A DNA stretch of 64,000 bases from NCBI GenBank assembly GCA_020310875.1, contig CM035413.1:187426355-187490354 (forward strand), in the 5' to 3' direction. The notes below the pieces were generated by a model, which was not told the origin of the DNA, did not search any database, and worked only from the letters and a program-made list of their open reading frames with translations. Shown here piece by piece: positions 1-11,200 of this stretch; positions within the stretch are counted from its first letter, which is position 1, and each line of letters starts with the position of its first letter. Source of the DNA: Ceratopteris richardii. Its lineage: Eukaryota > Streptophyta > Polypodiopsida > Polypodiales > Pteridaceae. Both the position numbers and the translations under genes were made by a program.

Positions 1-203
1 GAGTATATTTTTTATTTTAATTAAAATGCAAGAAACTAATCTTTTTTATTTGTTTCAATACAGCGAAAGGATTATGGCCGATATCCTATGAAACATGAGA
101 TCGAGTATGCTACACATTTTGGATATCGGCATTTGAGCAAGTACATGCGAGATCATCTGGATGCCTTTGTGAGTATTATTAAATTTTATATAATTATTTT
201 ATT
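1..203 (+). pseudogene. Fragment of CACTA accessory gene (single exon with intron flanks)
   Basis: The exon is 64-168, preceded by a pyrimidine-rich tract ending in CAG and followed by GTGAGT. Its 35 codons read RKDYGRYPMKHEIEYATHFG and onward without a stop, and both exon borders are in phase 0. The stretch matches the reverse complement of about 58380-58583, introns included, and the match ends near 203 where LTR sequence begins. It is therefore a broken second copy of the minus-strand gene carried by the CACTA element at the right side of the window. This copy keeps one base that the right copy has lost. I do not recognise the protein family. The rest of the gene lies off the left edge or is gone. 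Confidence 0.6.
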
Positions 204-761
204 CTCGAGAGCTCCAAATTGAGTGCAAGATGGATCATTGGAAATGTAGTAGTGTCTAGTTTATGCCTATAAATTTTCAAAACATGCGGTTTAGTAGATT
301 GGGAGAAATCTGAGTTTTTCTGTCTCGGGGTCAATCTTTGCATATTCCTGAAAACTAGGAAGTACAACCGGTGAATGTCGCATTCATTCCTATAGCATAT
401 TTTTCTTATTCCTTTTACTTTTGTGCATTCCATACACGCAACCCTATGTGTCACTCCCATAAAAGGATTTTTTCTAATTGTAATCACGCTGGTCGCTATG
501 GGCATTTGAAGTTCATTGTCTCTTCCATAGATGGTAAGTTTTTTGAGCTAGTCGACCAATGAACCTATCTGTTGTGTATCGACTCATTCTCCTTGATGCT
601 CCAAAGTACATAGTGTATTTCTTTGCACTTATGACATGCTTATAAGGTCTATTTGAGTCTCCATAAGATCAAGGGCTGGTCTTGTGCCGGTTGGCTTGAC
701 CAAACTTCGTCACTTCGAAACGCACTTTTCTACCTTCAACAAGCTTCTCCAAGTTCTTTCA
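204..761 (+). repeat. 5'-truncated LTR of a Copia-A family element
   Basis: This is the 3' half of the LTR seen complete at 52538-53616 on the other strand. It ends TTCTTTCA, one base before the primer-binding site. Roughly the first 520 bp of the LTR are missing and are replaced abruptly, near 204-212, by the CACTA fragment. Confidence 0.8.
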
Positions 762-762
762 A

Positions 763-774
763 TGGTATCAAAGC
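763..774 (+). other. Primer-binding site (initiator-Met tRNA type), Copia-A left copy
   Basis: TGGTATCAAAGC lies one base after the LTR end. It is one base off the TGGTATCAGAGC of the other copia elements here, which is complementary to the 3' end of initiator-Met tRNA. Confidence 0.75.
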
Positions 775-783
775 TAGATCAAG

Positions 784-1020
784 ATGGGTGATGGCTTTCC
801 CTCAATGATCGAGAAGCTTGATCGACACAACTACGCAGCTTGGAAAATCAAAATGGAGGCCTATTTGCAAGGTAGAAATCTTTATGGAATTGTAGCAGGT
901 GATGAAGCTATGCCTATTCCAAGATCCAAATGAGGACCTACACAAGAGGAGACAAATAAGCTCACACTTTGGTGCGCAAGGGATGCTCAAGAAAGGTTCA
1001 AGCAAAGCTTTGCTCAAGCC
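784..1020 (+). pseudogene. Truncated copia gag (N-terminal part only)
   Basis: The reading frame starts MGDGFPSMIEKLDRHNYAAW directly after the primer site, the usual copia gag start (UBN2/DUF4219-like). It aligns with the minus-strand gag starting at 52515. A TGA at about 931 interrupts RSK*GPTQ, where the other copies have glycine. Homology runs to about 995 and then stops, so only about 70 of the expected 300-plus codons remain. The element is a dead fragment with no pol and no second LTR. Confidence 0.75.
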
Positions 1021-2023
1021 AACCTACAACGCTTCATGAAGCTATTGCCTTTGCTCATGATGTGGAGAACTAGTACCAATCGATTATCAAAATGATTACT
1101 TTAGAGCAGCCATACCAACAACAACGGTCTTTTCACTAGTCTAATTTTCTTTGATTATATGTAATGCATTTACATATAAAATTTAGAATGTAGGATCATA
1201 CTTTAGATACACTTCTGAAAATAAATTAGAATATATAGAGTATATTTTAGACCATGGATGATTGAAAAACAAAACATTTTGAATAGTTAATAATATATGT
1301 TATTTTATTGACTTATTTAAAAACTATGTTAGCACCTCATAAATAATCTAAATAAATGCCTCCATGAACATTTCCATGCATGTGTTTTACATGGAACATG
1401 CTTATTTTTGTTCAATGATGGAACATGTGACTGTCCATCCATGTTTATTTTTATTTTATCAACTGAGGTCAGTTGCTTTTTCAACTGAGGGGCATGTTAT
1501 GAATTATGGAATGTGCTGAACAAGGAATTGTTGGAGTGTTAATTTATTAATGTATTAATGCGTTTTGGTGTTTTTGATATAGCAGTTGAAGGTTCGTGAG
1601 GGCGTGAAAGGCATGAAAGGATGGACATCAATAATCTGATCTATTTTTTGAAATAGTTCTATTTTTAGAACTAGTTCTATTTTTAAGAAGTAGTTCTTTT
1701 TTAGAAGCAATTCTATTTTTAGAAAAGTTAGTAAAAGTAGCAGTTAAGATAAGAATCTTTCTAGATTGCAATTTTTGATATTGAAAGCAAAGGCTTTCTA
1801 CAAAAGTTACCAACTTTTACTTTCACGCATGCTTTTTGAAGCCGCTCTTATGTAATTTCAACATAATAAAAAATCACTATAAATACATGCACTCAGTGGA
1901 CTATCGAAACACAGTGCATGGGGGGAGATTGCACCCAATATTGCATTCTGTCTCATCTCTTGGCGTGTCTATTTTTTTGTGTGTTTTTTGCATTCATAAC
2001 CTCTATGTGCACGTGAGCAAGAT
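1021..2023. other. Non-coding stretch; possible 3' LTR remnant of an unidentified element
   Basis: I see no gene. A short purine run (1484-1492) is followed by TGTTATGAATTATGG at about 1494, as a polypurine tract and LTR start would look. A TATA-like ACTATAAATAC lies near 1872-1884. Between 1640 and 1735 there are four or five imperfect copies of GTTCTATTTTTAGAA. No matching second LTR or target duplication was found, so the LTR reading is weak. Confidence 0.3.
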
Positions 2024-3477
2024 CCTGATAGCATTTCCAATCTTTCTAACAACCTATCAAAGAGTAATTGTGTTTTGGCTGAGATGTTGCAATTGAACAA
2101 GCAACTAGCCTCAAACATAGTTTTAGTCAGATTGACAATCTTTGCACAAAGCTTGGTTTGTTCAATCTCTAGGTCAGCCCTAGGGTAACAATTTTCATGT
2201 TCTATCATGTTTGGCCCTTCTTGGATTCTAGACTCATATGCTTTAAGCACCATCTCTAAGTCCTTGGGAGTGGGATCTAGAAGGATTGGTCCTACTCTAG
2301 GTGGTGGTGGGGTTACATGAGGTGGATTAGAAGGTGATGGGAATGGTGGTGGTGGTGATGTGTGATAGTGCATTTGATGTGTGAGTTCAACTATCTTGGC
2401 CTTTGTTTCTCTTAGGATTACATCCTGTTCGCTCATCTTTCTCTGACCATTGCCTTTTCATTGATTCACGACTATCCTTCTAGGCTCTTCTCCTTTTCTT
2501 AGCTAGACTCTCAGCCTCACTAACCTCAGAAATCATTTCTTGACCTAGGCCTTGGTTCTACTATAATGCCTAAGCTCTAGTGACTACTTGCACTGGGCAG
2601 TGGAAGTCACACTTCTAGTAGAATCTACTAGTAAGCCAATAACGTTAATGGGAGTGATCTTCGGTACATTGTTTGGGTTCTAAGGGAAATCCCATAAAAG
2701 GTGTTCCTTCCCACAATCTTGACAAAAACCTTGATTGTCTTTTTTTGCGAATTCATCAATAGAAGTAGGGGGTTCGGATATAAGGCTAGTGGAACTATCC
2801 AAATCTTTTTAAATCTTAGTGAGCTCTAGTTCCTCATGTAGATTGTCCTCAATATCTATGCACATGTGTAAACATTGCTCTATGGTTCTCGGTTCCTTTA
2901 GATACACATACGATCTTAATTTATCACTCAACAATCCATCTAGGAACAATGCCACTCATTTGGCTAGTGTGGATAGTTGTAGAATAGGGCATCTCTCCAA
3001 GTATTGCCTAAATCTTCTTCCTGCAAGTCTCACTATCTCTTGAGGTGTTTGTTTAAAACTATGGATCAATGATGAAGTTTTTTGACTTATGCCACTCTTA
3101 AAAAACTCCATGATGAAAGCTTTTATCAAATTTTCTATGTTCCTCAATTATCTCTAGTGTAGTGGTTGAAGCCACATAAGAGCCATGTTCTTGAGTGTTA
3201 GACCAAACGTATTGTATTGCATGAACAAGTCATCAACCTGGTCAGCTCTCAATTGTTGCCTAAATTTTACCGCATGATCATATGGATCTCCTATATCATC
3301 AAAATAGTTGTTCATGGACTTAACTAGTTGTGTAGGCCTCAAGATCCTAGGGTTTTATCTAGGCCTTGGATGAGGGAATTTATTTGCATTTCTTTGATTT
3401 CCTTGGGCCTCTATGCCTATCATTTTCCATTCTATCCATTTCTATTCTTGTTCTTTCTGTTTCCATTGGGTTAGCAA
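2024..3477 (-). pseudogene. Gypsy-3: degenerate gag fragment
   Basis: Pieces on the minus strand match the Gypsy-1 gag in order: the FANPGG-like N-terminal stretch near 3477, LRPTQLVKSMNNYFD with the capsid core (3342-2956), the zinc-knuckle/linker zone (about 2800-2600, heavily eroded), then the proline-rich PPPPFPSPS and PPPPRVGP region and the AKTQLLFDRLLERLE segment down to about 2024. Several frame changes and stops break it, and part of the middle is deleted. No RT or integrase follows on the left. The 5' side stops at 3477, next to palindromic CGATCGAAA sequence. Confidence 0.8.
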
Positions 3478-3560
3478 AAAGCACTTTCGATCAAAAAGCA
3501 TTTCGATCGAAAGTGCTTTCGATCGAAAAGCAATTTCTAGCAAAAAAATATATTTTGACA
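3478..3560. repeat. Short palindromic CGATCGAAA repeat / inverted repeat
   Basis: GCACTTTCGATC at 3480 is mirrored by GATCGAAAGTGC about 12 bp later, and further TTTCGATCGAAA units follow. The result is a small hairpin-forming cluster directly beyond the Gypsy-3 gag break. Its function is unknown. Confidence 0.5.
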
Positions 3561-4504
3561 TTCGATCAAAAATCTCATTCCACACGTCCTTCATTGCTAC
3601 TCTAGAGAGCTTTAATCCTACCATTTCTTTCATAGAGAGCTTCCTTCATCGTATCATTGAGGTATTGATTTAATTGTTATTTATTATTTATTTTATTGTT
3701 TTGTTCATTGTATCATGCATATTGTATGATTCGCATATGTGTCTCTTACATATGCCCGATTTTTATTTATAGAATTAATTTTGTGTCTTTTAATCATCAA
3801 TTGTATACATGTTTGACTCGCGAAAGTGTTTCTTACTTGTATACATTGATGAAAAAAATTTAAAAATAAATCACTATTGTGATTGTCTGAATCTCTACAT
3901 CGCTTCTTACTCTCGCAATTGTATAGGACTCAACAATAGATCTATTGAGATTGTTTGAATTGCCACCTCGATTCCTGCTCTATCAATAGTATAGGGAGAG
4001 TGTAGGGACGATTGTGATTTTTTTATTTTTTGAGTCTTATTCTCACAATAGTCACTTAGATTCTGATGGGAATACTTAGTGTAGGTCACAAGGGGTATAG
4101 AAAGTATTTTGATTGTCTGATTCTTTGACTCTTACTATCACAATAGTCACTTAAATTCCAATGAGAATACTTAGTGTAGGTCACAAGGTGTATAGAAACT
4201 ATTGTGATTGTCTGATTCTTTGACTCATACTATCACAATAGTTATATACAATCATGTGACAAGACTCATACATAGTATAGTGAATGTATATGAAATATTA
4301 TAAATGTCTGATTCTTTGACTCTTACATTCTTGATAGTTACATGGATTCACTTCAAGATTATAATTACACTTTCTATTTAATTATAAATCTACTTATTTA
4401 ACTATCCATATGTCTATCATTTGTCTACACATACTATTGATTTATTTATCCATACACTTACTGAAAGTCTATTTTTTGTTTTTGCATATAAGTAAAATAA
4501 ACAA
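3561..4504. repeat. Tandem array of about 95-bp units
   Basis: The clearest units start near 4027, 4122, 4217 and 4312. Each carries GATTGTCTGA, TTCTTTGACTC and TATCACAATAGT blocks. Weaker relatives extend left to about 3850. No coding potential is seen in the rest of the interval. Confidence 0.6.
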
Positions 4505-5836
4505 GCAGGAGCAAAAATTTTTAGAAGAATTTATGTGCTCCTACATGTATGGAATGAGATAAGATGAAATCACTCTAGCCATGGATACATCTAATTACAA
4601 AGATTTCATTGCACAATTATCTAGAAGAACATTTATTAATATTGAAGATAAATTTGGTAGTGTGTCAGGTGGAGCACATGTATTAGATGAACAAATGTCA
4701 AAAGATCTTACATGTATCTTTGGACAGATCATCAAAGTAGTAGAGTGATTGGTAGTGGATACCACCAAAATGCCCAAATTCATTGATAAAATTAAATTTA
4801 TTGATTTTTTATCAAACAATGAAGAGAGGAATGTGATTAAAACCGAACATGATTGAATACCTTGTGAGACCATCGGTAGATCCAAATACAAGAGATACAT
4901 GTGTGAACATGGGAGATCAAACATTGAACAATCTTTGTTTGCTCCCATATTCCTCTATTCTTTTAGAAGATGCCCGTCTCCTGGGGGAAGGACAATATGG
5001 AATGATTCATAAATTAAAAATATCCCACATGAGATTCATCAATGAAATACTTTTTGCCAAGTTATTCAAATTACATGGTGTTGACATACAAACACGAGAG
5101 AATGAAGCCATGAATAAAGCCACAATTTTATCTGTTATGCACAATGGAATTATTAGTTCACTTGGATTAGCTAGGCACCATAGCAAAAGCCCATGCCTTA
5201 TTTTAAAATTTTGGAATGGTGGTACATTGGACATGTGACTGAAAGAATGAAGGAGTACCTAAACGTACCATGAAGCATTGGTATGAAGGACACAGAAGGA
5301 GACATAACAACATGAAGACAAACATTTAGAAATTGATCAACAGAAAATTACAAACAATATCATCTTTACATAGTTGTAATATACCCCACAACGATCTCAC
5401 CCCAGGCAACATCTTGTTGCATTTTGAAGGTCAGCATGCTTATATTGGATTATGCAATTTTAGTAGAGTGAAATATTTACCAACCAAAAAATGTTTTCTG
5501 AAGCTACCCAATTTAGAAATATCAACTAGAAATGAGTGGATTCAAAAGTACTGGAGGATTGCACTTGAATGTATATCCACTAGTCCTCCCCCGTTTAATA
5601 AGAGTCAGGATACATTTACAGTTTCGATACTCCTGTTACAACTCTGGAAATATATAGATTTCAATAGTTTTCCCATTGGTAAGAATGGGATTTACAAGTT
5701 CAAATATGCTTTAGAATTAGCTTCTGAAAAAGATGTATCAAAAAGAGTAGACACACATGAACTACTTAGAGTATTCTCACATCTAACTCGGTATGGTTTA
5801 AAAATATCCATCACGGATGGATTAAGACCATATTGA
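4505..5836 (+). pseudogene. Protein-kinase-like gene, broken
   Basis: After an N-terminal segment (4505-4855; MDTSNYKDFIAQLSRRTF at 4581) a second frame opens at 4849 and shows kinase hallmarks. LLGEGQYGMIHKLK near 4978 resembles the glycine-rich loop. ILFAKLFK resembles the lysine strand and NEAMNKATIL the C helix. From 5333, in a third frame, IPHNDLTPGNILL matches the HRDxKPxNIL catalytic loop, and LCNFSRVK sits where DFG should be. The catalytic Asp is kept but the HRD Arg is Asn, the loop Lys is Thr, and the metal-binding DFG is lost, so activity is doubtful even if repaired. Five stops fall between 5236 and 5315, plus at least two frameshifts. It could be a captured host kinase or pseudokinase; I cannot name the subfamily. 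Confidence 0.55.
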
Positions 5837-5845
5837 AAATGATAT

Positions 5846-6450
5846 GTATTCATTTGAATTGTCTAGATTAAATGCTATAGATTCATTTTCATTAATTGGA
5901 GTAAATATTATGGATTTATTTGAATTATGTGGATTAAATGTTGTGGTATCATTTCAGTTAAGTGGATGAAATGAAGTGTAATCATTTTTAATATGTGAAT
6001 TAAATGATGTGGATTTATTTGAATTATGTGGATTAAATGAAGTGGTATCATTTGAGTTATGTGGATTAAATGTTGTGGATTCATTTAACATATGTGAATC
6101 AAATATTGTGGATTCATTTGAATTATATGGAGTAAATGAAGTGGTATCATTTGAGTTAAGTGGATTAAATGAAGTGGATTCATTTGTAATATGTGGATAA
6201 AATGATGTGGATTTATTTGAATTATGTGGATTAAATGAAGTGGTATCATTTGAATTATGTGGACTAAATGAAGTGGTATCATTTTAGTTATATGGATTAA
6301 ATGTTATGGATTCATTTGAGTTGTATGGATTAAAAGAAGTGGTACCATTTGAATTATGTGGATTAAATGAAGTGGTATCATTTGAATTATGTGGATTAAA
6401 TGAAGTGAATCTATTTGAGTTATATGGATTAAATGTTATGAATTCTTATG
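5846..6450 (+). repeat. 33-bp minisatellite, about 18 copies, reading as 11-residue repeats
   Basis: The unit is GAATTATGTGGATTAAATGA plus 13 bases. In one frame it encodes FELCGLNEVVS with variants such as FELYGLNVMDS. The 33-bp period keeps this frame through the whole array, with only about four stops. It lies between the kinase-like segment and the coiled-coil segment, so it may be the central repeat of one former gene, or an intronic satellite. Confidence 0.75.
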
Positions 6451-6478
6451 AGATAAAATTAGTGTTTTTATTTTGCAG

Positions 6479-6945
6479 ATTTGAAAGTAAGACATGGAAA
6501 GAATGCCAGATGTGAATAACGATCTTGATCATACTAAACCTCAAAGGATTTTATCTGAGCAGAATGCTCAATTTGCACAATCAGGGTTAGCATTTTTATT
6601 CCAACAAGATTTAGATCGAGAGGGACTAGAAGGAGCATGTACCAGTTTTGGTCATCCTCAAAATCAAGCAAAATATCGTAATCAAGGAAATGAAGGCCCT
6701 CTTTCTCAAAAGAGGCCCTCCATTTTTCTACCTAAAGAACATAATATTATACAGGATTTGTCATCACAAGGAGCATAATTATACAATGAAGGATTAACAA
6801 TTCCTACATTACGAAGAACAATAGATGATCAACAAAAGAGGATTGATGATCTGGAAATTCAAGTGAAAAATTTACAACTTTCTGTGGATGCATATGAGAG
6901 CAAATATGGAAGACTCTCAAAGGCATCATCATCTTATGATTAGTT
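6479..6945 (+). pseudogene. Coiled-coil segment, probably the 3' part of the kinase-like gene
   Basis: A TTTTGCAG acceptor-like tract at 6471-6478 opens a frame that runs to 6778 (MERMPDVNNDLDHTKPQ region). After one TAA it continues to about 6943. The last part, TIDDQQKRIDDLEIQVKNLQ, has a heptad pattern typical of a coiled coil. The family is not recognised. Copia-1 is inserted just after the end, at 6959. Linking this piece to the kinase-like domain is inferred from order and strand only. Confidence 0.4.
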
Positions 6946-6958
6946 TACTACCAATGAG

Positions 6959-7992
6959 TGTTGGTGCAGACCAATCACCAATTGAAGTTTGGAAGACAAA
7001 AAGATGGAGATAAGATCAAGTCTTGAAGCAAAAAAGGTGGTTACATTCACAGGATGAATGATATGTACACATATGTACATTAGTGAAGACATAGATCACT
7101 TATACTTTTGTTTAGTTATAAGCTTGTACATATTTGCCTATAAATACTTTTGGAAAAATGTCGGGGCAAATAGAGAGATAGTATGAGAGTATGAGAATAG
7201 TGCATTTGGAAGTTGTAAGACTCATTAGAGTTCATAGGAATGAGAAGAAATCTCTCTCACAACTCAATTGTAATTTTCTGAGGAATAGAAGAAAAGTTGC
7301 GCCCGAAGTTTTCGTGTCTTCTCCTTCTGTGGTAGAAATTCTCTGGAATGCTTTTGTACAATTCTAAGTCTAGAGTAGATTGATCTGTGTACAAAATTTC
7401 AGCTTCCAATTGTAATCAGGTTAAGAGAATTGTGTGTAGGAACATTCATATGTAAAGAATATTCACAGTCTTCTGAAACAGGCGCATATTTCGAGTTCAA
7501 TGAAATGAGTAGTGCTCAGTGCACAGTGTAAAGTTTTACACATATAATAGCTCAAAATCTAAGTTGAGAGATAAGCTATCTATAGCTAAAAGGATTTGAT
7601 CAAATGGGTTCGACATTGGGAGAACCAAAGCTAAGAAGTTAGAGGTGTTCAAATCGACTTCTCAGAAGTGCAGATTTAGACATAGGTAACTTGTGAAGTA
7701 GATTTCTCAAGATCTACTGAATCTTTTGGAGTGATTTGACTTGGAGGAGGTGCGCAATCTTTAGGCGACACCTTGTGCAAAGTTTCATAAAAAACTTTAC
7801 ACATTTACTCAGTCAATGAGAAAGATATATGCAACAGACTTTCCAAGTAATCTTCTTCTTCACAGATTGTTCAAGAATTTGATATTTGGTCATTGATCTT
7901 TTAAATTGGTGAAGGTTTTGACTTACTCTTGATATAGAGGTGCTCTAAGTTCAAGAGTAGGTTGTTCTTTTGGAGATTAACACTCTCCATCA
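6959..7992 (+). repeat. Copia-1 5' LTR (1034 bp)
   Basis: TG...CA ends; a TATA-like CTATAAATAC lies near 7139-7148, followed by the expected transcript start zone. It keeps two segments (about 92 bp around 7068-7140 and 25 bp near 7553-7577) that the 3' copy has lost. Confidence 0.9.
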
Positions 7993-7993
7993 A

Positions 7994-8008
7994 TGGTATC
8001 AGAGCAGG
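7994..8008 (+). other. Copia-1 primer-binding site
   Basis: TGGTATCAGAGCAGG lies one base after the 5' LTR; its first 12 bases are complementary to the initiator-Met tRNA 3' end. Confidence 0.9.
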
Positions 8009-8214
8009 AAACATCAAATTTGAGAAAAGGAGGATCCCGACTGCTGCAGTTGCAAAGAATTCAACATCTGAAGGATTAAAAGGTGAAAGCCTGAAGGAAA
8101 AGCTTGAAGAATAGATCATATGACATCAAGAAGGACGAAAGGAGTGTCATTCAAAGTAAAGGTAACCTTATACTTTATAAAGATTGAAGAATTTAGTACA
8201 CAGGTAAAGGAAGG

Positions 8215-11200
8215 ATGGGAGATTCTCTTCAGATAGAGAAATTGGATAGAGAAAACTATCCTGCATGGTCAATGAGGATGGAAGCTCATCTAATGAGCAA
8301 AGATTTAATAGCTTACATTACAGGTGAAGAAGAAAAGCCACAATTCAGAGATCCTAGTGTTCCAACTAGGGAAGAACTATCAGATTTGAAGAATTGGATG
8401 AAAAGAGATGCTCAAGCTAGGATCATAATCTATATGGCTGTCAATGACTACTTGCTACCTCATATTAGAGGTCTTGAAAGTGCAAGTGAAATATGGAATG
8501 CTTTGGAGGAGCATTTCCAAAACACTACAAAGTCAAGAAAAGCATCCTTATGGGCAGAGTTTACTACTTTCAAGAAGAAGGCTTCACAATCAATATCTGA
8601 TTATGTGACAAAGATGAAGGACATTGCAGATGCATTAGGAGTAGTGGATGAAGACATTGAAGAAGATAAATTGGTAAGGCAAATTCTCACAGGACTAAGA
8701 GGTGACGAGAAGTGGAAGCCTTTTATTTTATCTATAGAACTTTCATTGGATCATTTCAATCCTGATTTGAATCAATTGTTAGGACATATGCTAAATTTTG
8801 AGAATGATATCAAAGGAGATAGTGACAAGAGTGCAGGTCATGCAATGTACTCTAAAGACAAGAAGAAAACTAACAAAGGAAAGCAACAAGCAAATGAAGA
8901 AGAAGGCACAACTAGTCAAGCCAACTTCCTAAGAGGAAGAGGAGGTGGCAAAGGTAGAGGAAGAGGCAGGAGTAACAAAGATGGATCCAAAGCTTGCTAG
9001 ATTTGTGGTAAGACAAATCATTTAGCTAATGATTGTTGGCATAACACTCAGAGTAATGGTGGATATAATCAAAACTATAACTCAAGAGGAAGAGGTGGCA
9101 GAAATCAAAGAGGTAATTTCAGAGGTAGAGGTAGTAGGGGTTACTTTGGAAGAAATGCAGGTAGAGGTTTCCAAAGTCAACAATATAACAATACCTACTA
9201 CAATTATGCTTCAGATCAAAAGGAAGATTCAACATTGATAATGAATGCAACTTGTGAAAGGCAGAGTGAAGATCAAAGAGTCTTTTACATTGACTCAGGG
9301 TGTAGCAATCATCTGAGTGGTAACATAGCATTGATGACTGATTTGGAGAATAAGGTATCTAATCATGTTGTTCAAACAGGTGACAATACAAAGCATAATG
9401 TGAAGTCAATTGGATCAGTGAAGGCCAAGGATGGTAGCACCTTATTGAGTAAGGTCTTGTATGTTCCTACAATTCCTAAGAATTTGATAAGTGTAGGACA
9501 AATTGTGGAAAAAGTTTATGAAGTGAGGTTCACTAATGAAGGAGTGTTTGTGGAAGACCCTAGCAATGGGTATAAACAAATTGTTTCACAGAAGAAAGAA
9601 GGAAGATTGTTCACATTGAAGATTCAAGGTAATGTTGGTCATGCCTTGTTCACTTATGGAGGACATAAGATCTCTGAGTTAGATCTTTGGCATAAGAGGC
9701 TTGGACATTTCAATGAAAGAGGTATTAAAGAGATGATTAATAATGGTTCAGTGCTTGGATTGCCTAATGTTGCAGGTCAACATATGACATACAGATGTGA
9801 GGCATGTCAATTAGCTAAGGCTCATAAGCAACCCTATTCTAAGCATGGGTTTATGTATTCAGAGAAACTTGAGTTGATACACACAGATGTGTGGGGACCA
9901 TCAAAGGATTTCAGTATCAATGGTTCAAGGTATTATGTGATTTATGTTGATGATGCTACCAGATGGATCACTATCTATGTGATCAAAGATAAGTCAGAAG
10001 TATTCAATACTTTCAAACATTATCATATGTATGCAGAGAGAATTACAGGACATAAATTAAAGAGACTAAGGTCAGATGGAGGGGGAGAGTATTTCTCTAA
10101 TGAGTTCAGTGATTACTTGTGGAATGCAGGCATAAAAAGAGAGGTTACTTGCAGGTACTCTCCTCAACAAAATGGTGTAGCAGAAAGGAGGAATAGGACT
10201 CTTGTTGAGTTTGCAAGATCCATGATGAAGGAGAAAAATTGCCCAAATTATTTGTGGGCTGAGGCTGTAAATACAGCTACTTATTTGGTTAATAGGCTAC
10301 CTTGTAAAGCCTTGTAGGGTGAGGCATGGTGGGGTAAGAGACCTACATTAGACCATTGCAAAGTATTTGGATGTTTGGCCTATGCATATGTGCCATCACA
10401 ATTAAGGCACAAATTGGAACCTAAAGCTAAAAAATATGTGTTTATTGGTTATGATGATAAGCAGATGGGATACAGGTTGTGGAATCCATCCACAAAACAT
10501 TTTCTTGTATCAAAAGATGTTACATTTGATGAGCAAGGTACTTGGTATGCAGGTACTATCAATATTAATACAAATGTTGAAGAAATTGTGAGTCAAAGGA
10601 AAGGTAAATCAAAGGTTCAGATATTTGATGAACAAGAGAACCATGAAGTGCAGGTTGAAGTTGAAGAAACACCAAGATTTGATCCTGAATGTGAAGAACC
10701 AGAAACCTCAAGAAGTGGAGAACTTAGGAGGTCTACAAGGCACAAATGGCAACCTACAAGGTATAGCTATGATACTTCATTCTTGACTACTAAGGATTAT
10801 GCATACATGATTAAAGCAGATGAAGACCCTTCTACATATGAAGAGGCAAAAGTTAAAGAAATTTGGGAAAAAGCTATGCAGGAAGAATATGATGCATTGA
10901 TGGAAAATCAAACATGGATTTGGTTCCAAAACCAAATAGTCAGAAGATCATTGGATGCAAGTGGGTCTATAAGACAAAGAGATTTGCAGATGGAAGTGTG
11001 TCTAGGTACAAAGCTAGACTTGTTGTGAAAGGGTTTGCTCAGACATATGGTATTGACTATGATGAGACTTATAGTCCAGTGGCCAAGATGACAACCATTA
11101 GAACACTCATAGCAATTGCTGCATGCAAAGGTACAGATGAGAAAGGCATACAAAGCCTAAAGAAGCAAATGGAGAAAGAGTTCAAAATCAGTGACTTGGG

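Noticed and set aside
4505..5836. Kinase-like gene as an insertion from a giant virus
   Set aside because: No other virus-like gene is nearby, and the surroundings are ordinary plant transposons; the motif evidence does not separate the options.
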